Assembly (NCBI GenBank): GCA_963575745.1
Contig: CAUYUJ010020598.1
Span: 90,087-153,823, forward strand
Source: Prorocentrum cordatum
Taxonomy: Eukaryota > Sar > Dinophyceae > Prorocentrales > Prorocentraceae
Direction: 5' to 3'
Length of the DNA: 63,737 bases
The notes beneath the pieces are model-generated. The model saw nothing but the letters and a program-made list of their open reading frames with translations. It was not told the origin of the DNA and made no database searches. Positions within the stretch are counted from its first letter, which is position 1. The number at the start of each line of letters is the position of its first letter. The translations under genes and the position numbers were made by a program. Positions 9,472-20,459 of the stretch are shown in pieces.

Positions 9472-10040
9472 TGAACAGAAACAACGACCGGCCTTCTCGC
9501 CCCTGTTCTGGCCCTCCCGGCCCTCGCGGACCGATCTGGTTCGAGGCCTCCCGAGGATGTAAATGGGGGTCGATGGCTCCGTGGGACGACTTTCTCGCGC
9601 GGCGTCCTGATTTCATGGACGGCGTCGGCTATCGGGGATCTTTGCTAAGCCGATCCTGAGCCCAAGATCTCGGTGCACCTTAGTTGCACCGATACGCAAC
9701 ACGCAACACGTGGCGTATTGATACAGAGCTCAACACGTAGGCTGAAAACGTAGGTCCGACGCGATAGGTTCGCCAAAACGTGGTCCAATACGTGGAGCCA
9801 ACACGCAAAAAATTGGCACGGACGTCTTGAACACGGGACGTGTTGTGTTTCAGAACGGACGTATCGAGGCAACTAAGCGGTGCACACGAAGTCTCACGCG
9901 GTACGAGGTCTCCTCTCCAGAGCTCTCTCTGGAGCCCCCAGAAGTCCCCCGAGAGGCCCAGGAAAGGCAAAAACTGGTCCAGAATCGATCTCCTCCACTT
10001 TCCTCTCGGCCTCCAAATTCCAGTCAAAATGGGTCCTACC
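9472..10040. other. Intergenic, no gene seen
   Basis: The left half holds ordinary mixed sequence. 9690-9860 is rich in AACACG/ACGT words (for example CACGTGGCGTATTGATAC and CACGTAGG) but has no regular period. No domain is recognisable. Confidence 0.4.
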
Positions 10041-10046
10041 CCTGTA

Positions 10047-10235
10047 CGGCAGGTTCGCGTCGTGTCGACCCCGGCGTTGGTTTCTGACACCGCGGGGATC
10101 GTTCAACCTTGAACGATCGGCCGTTTCCGAAACGTCAAAATCGTTCCACATCGAACGATTCTGGGTCGCCCGCGGCGTTCAAGGTTGAACGCCGCTGGCG
10201 GGGTCGCCGCCGGTCGACACGACACGAACCTACCG
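10047..10235. mobile_element. TA-flanked inverted-repeat element, third family (189 bp)
   Basis: Left end TA/CGGCAGGTTCGCGTCGTGTC, then GACC; right end GGTCGACACGACACGAACCT, then ACCG/TA. The arms match over about 24 bp with two differences. The interior holds nested small palindromes (CGTTCAACCTTGAACG, TCGTTC...GAACGA, CGTTCAAGGTTGAACG). It is non-coding. Confidence 0.7.
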
Positions 10236-10365
10236 TAGAGGGATCATCCCAGCACTGTTGCCAGCCTGGGTCGAGGCTAGTCAGACGGACCTGGGCCCCG
10301 ACGCGGGCGACCAGGGGCCAAAACCCGAGGAGAAAACGCTCAGATAATAATGCTGATCGATGACA

Positions 10366-10500
10366 GCCTCCTCCTCCTCCTCCTCCTCCTCCTCCTCCTC
10401 CTCCTCTTCCTCCTCCTCCTCCTCCTCCTTCTCTTCCTCCTCCTCCTCCTCCTCCTCGTTCCTCCCCCCCTCATTCTCCCTCCCCCTCTCCCTTCCTGCC
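10366..10500. repeat. (TCC)n polypyrimidine tract
   Basis: CTCCTCCTCC with TTC interruptions, fading into C-rich sequence toward 10500. Confidence 0.95.
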
Positions 10501-10804
10501 GCCTCACCCCTCCTTCGTCTTCGTCCTCACAGCCCTGACCAGGCCCGGAAGGTGAGCACGCCACGCCCGACGCCCAGCGCCATCCCCGCCTGAATGGACC
10601 CCGACTCGGACCGAGGCAGGACAACGGCGCCTTCCTGCCGCTCCCCTGCCGCCCTCCCGCGCCATCCCACGCGGAAACTGGCGCTTCACTTCGACCTCCC
10701 TCCCCCCCCCTGCCTCTTCGCCAACAGTGCATCCACCACCGTGCGCCCGTCCCGGTGGCACCGCGGCCCTGGGCCCAGGAGCGGCGATGACGGGGGTGGG
10801 GGTA

Positions 10805-10975
10805 CAGTCGGGCCGCTGAAAGAAGGAGCGCGAAAGAAGGAACGAAGCCCCCTCTTGGCCCTGTAGGCGCCTCCGTGCGTGCCCCAGGGGGGCAAGAGGA
10901 ACAGCACTGGAGGAGCCTGAGGAACATCGAGCCCCTTCCGAACCCCAACTGTTCCTCATTTCGACGTCTCGGCTG
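10805..10975. mobile_element. Diverged MITE relative (171 bp)
   Basis: It starts TA/CAGTCGGGCCGCTGA and ends GACGTCTCGGCTG/TA, with TA at both edges (10803-10804 and 10976-10977). Internal GGAACGAAGCCCC and GAGCCCCTTCC words correspond to the 176 bp family. The sequence is more diverged than copies A-D. Confidence 0.6.
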
Positions 10976-11509
10976 TAGACCTACGGTTTGGGAATCGCGC
11001 CCGTCGCGGCCTGGAGGGGGGCGCGCCGCCGTACCGCGAGGACATGGCGCCTGCGTGGCGCCGCGCGCCTGGGGCTGCAAAAACGGGCGCCGTGTCCTGC
11101 TCGAGCCTCAAAAACGGGCGTGTGGTGGAGGAGGAGGGCTCCAGGATGGGGGTTTCAAAATCGAAGTCTTCTGAAATGCTTGGGGCCCTCTCCAATCTCG
11201 TTGGGGTTTTCAATGGCACCCGGAGCTTCGCCAACAAGCTGCGGATGGGTGGGTGGGATAATTTCACGAACGTTGGACATTGTCGCGCGGATGCGGTCAA
11301 ACTGAATTGGCCCCACATACGACACAACGTATTTGGACTTGCCTTTTTCGACATGTTCGCCAACGTGGGCCCCAAAACGCGTGCTTCTAAATATCTATGC
11401 CGTGCGTTGTAGGTGGGGCGACGAATACATGTGGTGCAGTCGTTGTGGTGCACTTCGCCCGTGCAAATCCGAAATTGCACGTTCCACTGCTCGTGCAATC
11501 ATCCCACCC

Positions 11510-12010
11510 ACCCGCCCACCCGCAACTTGGTATGCAAAATCCCATGCGGCGGCGAGTTCGCGGCCGCGCTAGCGCACGCAAACTCGCGCGCAATGTGGCC
11601 AACTAGTCTGGCACAACCGACGCGGCTGCGTTGGCGCTGACCGCTGGGGACTTCCCAGCGCGCTTCGCAAGCCACACTGACGCGCGGGCGTGTCAATGCG
11701 AGTCGATGACCCGGGCGGGCGCGGTATCATGGCGATACCGAAAACGGCAAACGCGAGGATGATGATTGTAGCGGTGCTGGTAACGATGATGACACTGACG
11801 ACGGCAAGGCCAATGACGACGCTGATGCTGATCACGCCGATGACGATGACGGTGTTCACGTGTCGGTGATGAAACGTGTGGATGGGCTTCAACATGCGCG
11901 CGCGGCCGACGCGGGCGAATGGCCCGCATGGTACTCATTGACAGGGATCGCGTCCCCCACCCCCAGCACGCGCGCAAGGGCGTTCGAATGATTCCGACAT
12001 GCGCCCGCGC
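11510..12010. repeat. ~500 bp dispersed repeat, copy 1
   Basis: The copy begins CACCCACCCGCAACTTGG and continues with TGCAAAATCCCATGCGGCGGC, CTGGGGACTTCCCAGCG, GGGCGGGCGCGGTATCATGG, a GATGACGACG-rich middle and GCGCGCAAGGGCGTTCGAATGA. The same order recurs at 12640-13160 and, inverted and more diverged, at about 14330-14830. No protein domain is recognised. Confidence 0.7.
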
Positions 12011-12039
12011 TAGAAGCCCTTTTGGTCGGATTTGTGGAT

Positions 12040-12630
12040 GCAAAAAGGTGGGGTGCCGATGGCTCCGTGCACATTTGTAAAGAGCGCGCGCAAGTTGTTC
12101 GAACAATCAGGTTGCATAACAAGTTGTGCCTTATATTGTTTCGGCTCTGGGATGTTGGCTTGCGCGCGGGCGATTTGTTGAAACATCCAGTTGTCAAACC
12201 ATTGCGTTGCTAGATGTGCTCGGGGCACCTCGACTTAACATCCCCTACGAAACCAAATTTTCATAAAGAATTGTGGCAGTCGCGCGACGACGCGTGCGCG
12301 CAGACTTTGTCACATCTGTTGCAAGGGCGCATGGGGAACATCAAATTTGTTATCAACAAGTGTGCGCTCATCGTTTGGTTTGACAAAGATGAAAGGGGGG
12401 CCGATGCCAACCTGGCAAGGATGACATGCATGAAATAAATAAAATTGAACGATGTGGCAGGACCACAAGTACATCGCACACCTCCAGGAGGCGGGCATAA
12501 GTCCGGGGGAGGGATCCATATTCCTTTGTTTACAAGGAGAAACAACCTATGTTGTGCATCTAGTTCCGTTGTGCACCCTATGTGGCGCTATTCTCGTCAA
12601 AGAAGTTGACAGATCCCGTGCTCTTGCAAA
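12040..12630. other. AT-richer intergenic stretch, no gene seen
   Basis: The composition is closer to balanced than in the rest of the window. A word ATAAGTCCGGGGGAGGGATCC near 12500 recurs near 13840, so this is probably more old repeat. Confidence 0.4.
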
Positions 12631-12639
12631 CATCTCACC

Positions 12640-13160
12640 CACCCGCCCGCAACTTGGATTGCAAAACCCATGCGGCGGCAATTGCGATGAATGCTTGGCG
12701 TTGGCTGGTGCATATCTGCGGCCGGGCTATCCCGCGCATGCTCGCACGCGCCACGGCCAGCTAGTTTGGCGCGAACGATGCGGCCGTGGTGGCGCTGACC
12801 GCTGGGCATTTCCCAGCGGGTACTTCAGTGCGAGTAGGTGACGGGGGCGGGCGCGATATCATGGCGACGCCGACACAGGTGGACACGATTATGAAAGTAG
12901 CGATGATGGTGACGACGGGTGGCGATGACGACGGCAAGCCTAATGACGGCGCCGAAGTTGATGAACACGCCAACCGATAACGATGACGATTTCCTCGCAT
13001 CGGCGATGAAGGGTTTTGAAGAAATTCGACATGAGCGCGCGGCCGGCGCGCGCGAGTGGCCCGCGTGGTAATTCTTTGACACGGATCGTGCCCCACCCAC
13101 CCTCCCCCAGCTCGCGCGCAAGGGCGTTCGAATGAGTTCGACATGCGGCGCGAGAGGCCC
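12640..13160. repeat. ~500 bp dispersed repeat, copy 2
   Basis: It is collinear with 11510-12010: CCACCCGCCCGCAACTTGG, CATGCGGCGGC, CGCTGGGCATTTCCCAGCG, GGGCGGGCGCGATATCATGG, CGCGCAAGGGCGTTCGAATGA. Substitutions and indels are frequent, so the duplication is old. Confidence 0.7.
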
Positions 13161-13164
13161 GTTG

Positions 13165-13660
13165 GAGAACCGATGGTCTTCTGAAGAATTCGCAAGAGCA
13201 CGAGCGCAAGGTTTTTGTAAAAAATGATGTTGCAAAACCTTGTGTGTTGTTTTTTTTTGTTTTCGGGGCACTCGCCTCTGATATCCTTACGAAATTGAAA
13301 GTTTTTCAAAAATCGCGGCATGCGCGCGCGACGACGCGCGCACGTGCACTTCGCCCCGCTTTTTGCAGGGGATCTTGCGACAGCACGCGAGCAAGGGCGT
13401 CCGAACAATTATGACACGCGCACGCGAGAGGCCAATTTGAAAGCATAATATAAATATGTCAAGACACCGATGGTTTTCGCAAGAATTCGCAAGAACGCAG
13501 GCGCAAACTTGCTCTGAACATCCTTGTTGAAAAAACCAGGCGTTCCTCATTTATTTTCTTGGCGCTCGATTTTGAGATCCTCACGAAAATGAAGCTGTTT
13601 CAAGGATTTCGGCATGCGCAAGCGACGACGCGCGTGTGTGCACTTCGTCGCATTCGTTGC
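13165..13660. repeat. Two tandem ~300 bp diverged units
   Basis: The first unit (about 13165-13360) and second unit (about 13465-13660) share GATGGT.TTC, AGAATTCGCAAGA.CACG-like words, AAATTGAAAGTTTTTCAA/AAATGAAGCTGTTTCAA and CATGCGC..GCGACGACGCGCG...TGCACTTCG. Related words also occur near 39290-39480. Confidence 0.55.
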
Positions 13661-13699
13661 AAGGTATTCCTGGAAACTGATGATTCCTGATAAACGAGA

Positions 13700-14325
13700 G
13701 CGCGCGCATCGCATTTTTTGCAGAAGAGATGAAAACAAGGAGTTCGAAACTGGTTGGGCTGGGACGGTCCGGATTTATATTTAGGATGGGCGAGGGGTCA
13801 GGATCATATATGAACCCAAGAACAAAACCAACAAGAGATAAGTCCGGGGGGGAGGATCAAATATCGTTGAAGAAAGGAGAGCCGGCGCGGCGCGCCATCA
13901 ATGAGGTACAATCGACGTGGCGCAATAATTGTGGGGCTGTGGAGAATCCGACAGGTCGAACTCATACCAAGCAAATTCGTGCTGCAAGCGCTTCGACATA
14001 AGAATGGCAGCAGCACATTGAGCGTCCATCAGGTAATCTAAAAGATGTTCTGTCCGAGCGCAATTCCCGGCCTGGCTATGCGAAACCAGGATCGATTTTA
14101 GCAATTCTGTCTATCACACGTTTCTTAAATGCACTATGCGGTGCCTCCGCGACGATCTAGCATGCGCCCTGTGCGCGAACCTGTACCAAACGATACCATG
14201 CGGGCCACATGCGCGCGGCGCCACTCGCGCGTGTCGAAATCCGTCCACAGGCATTGGTTGTAGATGAACTCAAAAAATGAACGCCCTCAAGTTTTTCGAC
14301 GAAAGGCCTGCCAAATTCCTTGAGT
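13700..14325. other. Intergenic, no gene seen
   Basis: Moderately AT-rich DNA with short frames only. No recognisable domain. Confidence 0.4.
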
Positions 14326-14329
14326 TAAT

Positions 14330-14830
14330 GCGCGCATGCAGTCCCTCATCGCCCCACTCGGCATCATCGCATCACCGCCGTTTATCGTCATCGTCAATTG
14401 CCGTCATTGCCGCCACCTTCAACACAATCATCTTCATCATCAGCATGTTGGCATCATCATCGTCGCCGTCGTCACCAAGATCGGCGCCATCATTGGTCTT
14501 GTCGGCGTCATCGTCATCATCGCCACATCGTCGCTATTAGCATGATCGTTCCCGCCGTTGGCAACACCATGATATTGCCCCCGCCCGAATCAACGACCCG
14601 CACCGAAGTGACCGCGCGCCAGCGCGGCCTTTGAGACACACAAGTAAGTTCCCATCGGCAAGCGCCATCGCGGACGCATGAGTTGTGCCGAAACAGCTGG
14701 TCGCTCTGCGCGCGAGCGCGCGCCCGCCAACGCGGCCGGGGAGATGCGCCAACAAATGTCAAGCAGTAGTCGCAATCGTGGCCGAATGGCTTTTGCCTCG
14801 CAAGCTGCGCGTGGGAGGATGGAGCGTTTG
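14330..14830. repeat. ~500 bp dispersed repeat, inverted copy 3
   Basis: Read in reverse complement, it contains GGCGGGGGCAATATCATGG, corresponding to the GGGCGGGCGCG.TATCATGG core of copies 1 and 2. It also has a GATGACGACG-rich middle and a CATTCGGCCACGATTGCGAC region matching copy 2. It is the most diverged of the three. Confidence 0.45.
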
Positions 14831-15068
14831 CACGAGCAGTGGAGTTGACGACTTCAAGCTCTGCGTAAGTTGTTGCATCGCTTAGATTGCAACACGTGTA
14901 TTGCATCACGTGCCATGCACCACACAGCGGTTGCACAACGCACAAGCTGCATTACACATATTGGCCATCAGGGGTTCAGGAATCTGCTGCTTGGGCCGAT
15001 GACGGCTAACATTTTCTCAACATCCACGATTATATGCAAATCTTTGTCCAGCTCGAATCAGAGCGCAC

Positions 15069-16253
15069 TCAAAGGTGGCCCAAGCACAAACCGATCATCC
15101 CGGCCCAGGGTGAAACCCAGCTATGAGGAGTGCGGGAAGGAAGGGCTGGAAAGCGGGGGGGGGGCGGATGACTAGGAGAACACGCACACATCGTGCTGAC
15201 TCGCCAGCGCCGCAAGCGAACCAGGCTCTCGTGCCCGGGGGAAGCGTGCCCAAAGCATGACTTCGCACCAGGAAGCAGAACGCTCCAGACCCGACGCGAA
15301 ATAGCCTCCCCTTGCATGATGGCGCTGTGTGCTGCATGGCATGAACATCGTGTCGACGCGCATGGTGTACCCCCCCTGCCGATGCCACCGGTACGGTGGA
15401 CGGCAGACGCCTGCGACCCCACGCACGAGCTACTGGCCCTTACCAATCCGACTCTAACGCGCAGCGTACCATGCTCTAGCGTTTCGCTCCTCGAGCCAGT
15501 TGCGAAGAAGGGCCACCAACCGATAACAGCGAGGAAAACGAGACACACCCAAAGCCCTGCAGCACACAATGTTGCAATCGACCTAACTCGCGTCGAAGTT
15601 GCGCGAATGGCCTGTGCGGCAGAGCATTGCACGCGCTGTCGAACAGAACCACACAATGATGTACAGAGACGTGATCGGCTTTTGTTGTTCCGCCTAAAAG
15701 TGTAATATGGTACTGTCCATGCGCAAGCGCACGTCAAGCTTGACACGGACGTACTTTTACGCGTAAGCTTCTCGCGCCCCCCCCATGGACCAGGATCCGA
15801 ACAGACCCCCTCTGCTTCACCGCAGGCGCAGTCTTGAGAACTGTTTCGCGTCCACACGCGGTGCAGCAATGCTGGCGTCGACTGAGAAAACACGAAACGC
15901 TGGTGTAACGAAAGGGAAATGGCAAAGGGGGGCAACGCGGACTGCGGCATAGGCTGCAATGCAAGAATTGGCACCTGTGAAGGCGCGCAGCGTACTCGAA
16001 ATTCACGTTCACGGAAGTAAATGGGACATCCCTCAGTCTCCTGCGAATCAGGACAGAGCCAGTGTCGATGGCAGATCGATGACCAGAATGATGATGAAGA
16101 GCACGAGGGTGTGGATGTAGAGGGCGACACATAGAAGGGGCAATGAGAGTAGGGAGGGAGGATGAGCAGGACCAGGAGGAGGAGTGGGGCTGAGCAGGGG
16201 AAGTGCGAATGATGAGGAAGAAGGGATCGTAAAGGAGAGGAGAAAAGGAACAC
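15069..16253 (-). CDS. Unassigned long open reading frame (doubtful gene)
   Basis: A 394-residue frame is open in DNA that is not a simple microsatellite. The peptide is Ser/Leu/Pro-rich at the start. It has one hydrophobic stretch that could be a membrane segment (GLWVCLVFLAVIGWWPFFA, roughly residues 233-251) and many Cys and Arg residues later. I recognise no domain, no repeat of a known family and no conserved motif. At this GC content such a frame can arise by chance, so it may be non-coding. It is listed because it is the longest frame outside obvious repeats apart from the transporter and retroelement. Confidence 0.15.
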   Translation of the reverse strand: MFLFSSPLRSLLPHHSHFPCSAPLLLLVLLILPPYSHCPFYVSPSTSTPSCSSSSFWSSICHRHWLCPDSQETEGCPIYFREREFRVRCAPSQVPILALQPMPQSALPPFAISLSLHQRFVFSQSTPALLHRVWTRNSSQDCACGEAEGVCSDPGPWGGREKLTRKSTSVSSLTCACAWTVPYYTFRRNNKSRSRLCTSLCGSVRQRVQCSAAQAIRATSTRVRSIATLCAAGLWVCLVFLAVIGWWPFFATGSRSETLEHGTLRVRVGLVRASSSCVGSQASAVHRTGGIGRGGTPCASTRCSCHAAHSAIMQGEAISRRVWSVLLPGAKSCFGHASPGHESLVRLRRWRVSTMCACSPSHPPPPRFPALPSRTPHSWVSPWAGMIGLCLGHL

Positions 16254-16576
16254 GGATTAGTGAAGGACGGGGATGAGGACAGTCAGGAGCGGAGGTGGAT
16301 AATCCCACCAACCGTCTGGGCGTAGGTGGTCTAGAGAACTTTCTCTTCCAACCCCCATGTTCCCCTTCGGGGAGGGGTTCATTATACACCCCCTCCCCCA
16401 GGCGACCGGCAGCCAACCAGGAACACTGAGGAACCAATAATAACCATCCAAAACCATCCTTGTCAAAAAACAATACGAAACACACTCTGCCTCCAAATTC
16501 GAAGCATGCGCAACCAACCCGATACGCCTCCCACATCGCCCCTGTCAAACAAACAGCACAAAGTACACGTTGGGGC

Positions 16577-16830
16577 AAAGTCTGGAGTCATGTTCGCGAG
16601 GCCCGCGAGCACTTGACAATGTTTTTTGATAGGGACTGCGGGGTCGTCAGCATATTGCCTGCTGTGCGCAGGGCTACCATCCCTGACTGAAAACACTGCT
16701 AAATGCACCTCGCGGCTAAGACTGGATCATGCGCGGCCACCCTGCGATCACTGCCAAGTAGCGTTTGAGAGGGACGGCGGGGGTGGTGGCGTATGGCCTG
16801 CTGTGCGCAGGCCCACCAGAGACAATGATG
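16577..16830. repeat. Two tandem ~139 bp diverged units
   Basis: CTGGAGTCATG...GATAGGGACTGCGGGGTCGTC...GCCTGCTGTGCGCAGG is followed 139 bp later by CTGGATCATG...GAGAGGGACGGCGGGGGTGGT...GCCTGCTGTGCGCAGG. Confidence 0.6.
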
Positions 16831-16894
16831 GGCATCGGTTTTCGACAGTCATGGTGGGGCCGACATGTTTGCCGATGTGTGCTGTCACGTGCGC

Positions 16895-17095
16895 AGGCGC
16901 ACCTGACGCACTCTGCACGTGCCCCGAACGTGGCGCACCTGGCGCGGCTGGAGTATGCGGCACACCTGGCGCACGCGGAGGCACGTGGCGCATCTGGCGC
17001 ACCAGGCGTGCCTGACACGCCCGGGGGCCCAGGGATGCCTGGCGCGGGTGGCGCGCCTGGCACGCGTGGCGCACCTTCGCCCCAGCGTCGCGCAC
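16895..17095. repeat. GGCGCACCT-type 9-mer minisatellite
   Basis: Tandem, imperfect GGCGCACCTGGCGCGG words. Because the unit length is nine, frames on both strands give Gly-X-Pro, collagen-like peptides. The open-in-both-directions pattern argues for a minisatellite rather than a collagen gene. Confidence 0.75.
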
Positions 17096-17289
17096 ATGGG
17101 CTCGGTTTCGGTTCCCAGCAGCTGCCCATCCAAAGACGGCCGCTGAACATTCTGAGGCTCGGATGTTACTTGTGTGTCGGGAGGGCGAGTGGGAGAGAGC
17201 TAAACGGCTTGCTATCTAGGAGGGTGTCTTGACCTCTCCCCCTACCCCCTCCCTTGGACCTGGATGGGGGCGCCCCGCGAGGTGTCAGA

Positions 17290-17910
17290 GGGTCGTGTTG
17301 GGCCCAAGATGGCTCCACGAGCGCCTCAGAAGAGCCCAAGATGACATCAAATATGGCTCAAGATAGTCCAATATGGCTCAATATGGCCCTAAAGATGCAC
17401 CAAGAGGCCACAAGACCATTCCAAGACGGTTCCGAGTTGCCACGGTGCCTCCCCAGGAGGCCGCCAAGAGGCCAACATCCTTCAACCACCAGAATAAAAT
17501 CGATGAATAGAGCCTTCTCGCCGTTTCGCTTCCGATGGCCTTCCGAGGGCTCAAGACAGCTCCAAGAGGGCCCATGAAGACCCCAAGAGAGGCCCAAGAG
17601 AACCCCAAGACGGCCCCAAGAGCGCCCAAGAGCGCTCCAAGAGCGCCCCAGGAGGGGCGCAAAAGGCGATTGCTGAGAGTTCCGAGGAGGGAGGCCAATT
17701 AAGGACCCCCACATGCGTTGCTCGAGCTCTTCCGAGATGGCTCCAAGAGCGCCCCCAAGGCTCCCAAGAGCGCCCCAAAAGGGCTCCAAGAGGCGTCCAG
17801 CCCCATGAGGCGCCCAAGAGGCCTCCAAAAGGCTTCCAAGAGACCCCCAATAGGCCCCCAGGCGGCCCCCAAAGCGCCCAAGAGTGTCCCAAGAGCGCTC
17901 CAAGAGGGAC
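17290..17910. repeat. CCAAGAGCGCC/CCAAGAGGCC minisatellite
   Basis: Imperfect 10-12 bp units of the type CCCAAGAGCGCTCCAAGAG and GGCCCCAAGATGG, with runs of 10-40 bp spacing. The reverse strand translates to Leu-Gly-Ala-Ser-Trp periodic peptides. The same family occurs at 43220-43470, 44930-45330, 56870-57060 and 59620-60575. Confidence 0.85.
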
Positions 17911-18424
17911 CCTTCCTCTGTGTGCTGCCCATTTCCCTGATCAAGGCAACTCCTCTGGGCATCGTCTCTGGATGGGCTGGTGGGGTTACTCGAAGCGTCA
18001 ATAGTTATGATATGCCAGGCATGGAAGCGACGCACATCTTCAAGGCAATTGGAGGTGGGCCGTCCTGGGCGCTGTCGCCTTGAACCACTTGGAGATGAGC
18101 TTCATCATCCTGGACGCCGCCGTTAAGGACGATGAGGTGGAGGAGGAAGAGGACCTCTCGTCCTGTCCGTTGTCGTCGCCGTCATCCTCCTCCCTCCTGC
18201 TCCCCCTCTCCTCCCTCTTCACTCTTCGTCCTCCTATCCCTCGCCCGCCTCCCTCCTTCCCCCCTCCCTCGTTCCCTGCCGCCCCCTTCGCCAAGCCCGC
18301 CAGGGTCTGCGTAAGACCAGCTCCTGTGCATCTCCTGGGCACCATCCCAACCTGCTTTCCGAGACTCGCCCAGCCGTGGCGGCGAGCGGGGCCCGAAAGG
18401 CCCAGGCAAGAAAGAAGACCATTT

Positions 18425-18718
18425 GACAGTGATGATGCTGATGATGCTGATGATGATGATGATGCTGATGATGATGATGATGATGATACTGATAATGATG
18501 ATGCTGATGATGAGGATGATGATGAAGATGATGATGATGATGATGCTGCTGATGATGATGATGGTGATGCTGATGATGATAAGAATGATTATTTTGATGA
18601 GGATGATGATGATGTTGATGATGATGCTGATGCTGATGATGCCGATGACGATGATAATGCTGATGATGATGCTGATGCTGATGATGAAGACGATGACGAT
18701 GACGATGACGATGGTGGG

Positions 18719-18767
<49 letters not shown>

Positions 18768-18800
18768 AATGATGATAATGATGATGCTGTTGGTGACCAT
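18425..18800. repeat. GAT trinucleotide microsatellite
   Basis: A GATGATGCTGATGATG-type imperfect array with a pure (GAT)n run at about 18717-18768. This is the reverse-complement sense of the ATC array at the window start. Confidence 0.95.
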
Positions 18801-19065
18801 GCCGATGACGAGGAAGGATAGTCCCGATCTCCGACGTCGTGGCATTATCACGACGCTGTGGGATGTATTCGCTGGATCGACCTGTGAGAGGCCCGGGGCC
18901 CAAAGCGAGGCCAAGAGCGCCGTCGGATTGCGTTTTTTTCTCGCGACGTCCGGAGGCCTGATGGGGCGACTACGATACCGTGGGCAGCAGTGAGCATAAA
19001 CCTTGAAGCCCGTTGTTGGGCACCCAACTTCTAGGTACCTTTGGCGACAGGAGGCCGAGGATCGA

Positions 19066-19415
19066 AGAGGGAGGAGGAGGAGGAGGAGGCGGAGGAGGAG
19101 GAGGAGGAGGAGGAGGAGGAGGAGGAGGAGGAGGAGGAGGAGGAGGAGGAGGAGAGAGGAGGAGGAGGAGGAGGAGAGGAGGAGGGAGGGAGGAGAGGAG
19201 GAGGAGGGAGGGAGGAGGAGGGAGGGAGGGAGGAGGGAGGGAGGGAGGGAGGGAGGAGGAGGAGGAGGAGGAGGAGGAGGAGGAGGAGGAGGAGGAGGAG
19301 GAGGTCGGAAGGAGGAGGAGGAGGAGGATCGGAGGAGGAGGAGGAGGAGGAGGAGGAGGAGGAGGAGGATCGGAGGAGGAGGAGGAGGAGGATAGGAGGA
19401 GGAGGAGCAGGATAG
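19066..19415. repeat. (GGA)n polypurine tract
   Basis: About 350 bp of GGA/GAG repeats with GGGAGG variants and GGATC interruptions, ending in C/G homopolymer runs at about 19421-19442. Confidence 0.97.
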
Positions 19416-19444
19416 GAGGACCCCCCTGCCCCCCCCCCCCCCGT

Positions 19445-20450
19445 GCAAGCGGGGGGCGGCTGATGTTCCTCCTCTTCCTAATCCACCTGTCCCATAATCC
19501 TGCTCTTCCTCCTCCTCATTCGCCACTCTCTCTTTCTCCGATATACAGAGCACACGAGATCACACCCCTCTAGGACGCCCGAATCAGCGGGTTATAAACA
19601 AATTCAGCGCAATGGGAAGGGACGAGTGGGAGGGGTAAGATGCTAGATGTGTCGCGAGCGTGCCTAGCTTGTCTTTCCGCCTCTATGTTCCCCCTCCCTT
19701 GTCCCCTCCCGTCTTTCGTCCCTCGTTCTCCCCTTCGTCAGGCTTGAATGATCTCCCGCAGGTCCATACAGGGCTTCAGTGATGCCAGTATACCTCAGAC
19801 CGAATGCTGTGACCGTGCCCCCCAACAGAAAGAATCGTCAGGGATGATCATGAACTATCCCCTGTCCCACGGTGGAGCTTAGCTACCACCGCGTTCCAGA
19901 CGGGTCACTAAATCTAGGCCCGCCACAAGGAGTTGGCACACTCTGGCCAACCGATCTTTACCGTAGCCCCGTCAAGCTTAGAGTCGGTTCGCGCGGCGCG
20001 TCCGCGTACCACAACAGGCTGATCGGGGGGTGGAGGGAGGCGCACTGTCCACCGCCAAAGATGCCCGCCCCTACAGCCGAAAATACGCCCCCCCCCAAAA
20101 ATACATTTCAAGAACCCGGGCCGGCGTTCCAAAGGTTCTTAAGGCACACCTGGGCCAAGTCTTCGCGTTAAAAGGGCAGGCGCGCTCAAGAAACTGGGCC
20201 AGCTTTCCGGCAAGTTGGCGAAGAGACGCGGGCCCAGCTTTTCGGGAGATTTCTTAAGCAGATGCTCGGCTGCAACGGATCTTCGACTGGACATCGCAGG
20301 CCCCCTTTAAAGACGCTCACGCAGGGTAGGCATTCGTCAACGCGGATCTCGTTCCCGAGGGTGATCTTCTGCTGTTCACCTGGCTGCCGAGGGAGGGCGA
20401 GGAGGAGCGGGAAGTCTGCGCACGGGAGGAGGAGGACGAGGGCGAGTTTT
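19445..20450. other. Intergenic, no gene seen
   Basis: Mixed sequence without tandem structure. Small frames on both strands show no domain. Confidence 0.4.
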
Positions 20451-20459
20451 AGAATGCAG

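Noticed and set aside
16626-17232. Collagen-like Gly-X-Pro gene
   Set aside because: The pattern appears on both strands from one 9-mer and is confined to about 200 bp.
17340-17380. Spliced-leader relic (ATGGCTCAAG word)
   Set aside because: TGGCTCAAG here belongs to the CCAAGATGGCTCAAGAGG minisatellite; the CCATTT part of the leader is missing. The same applies near 59900.
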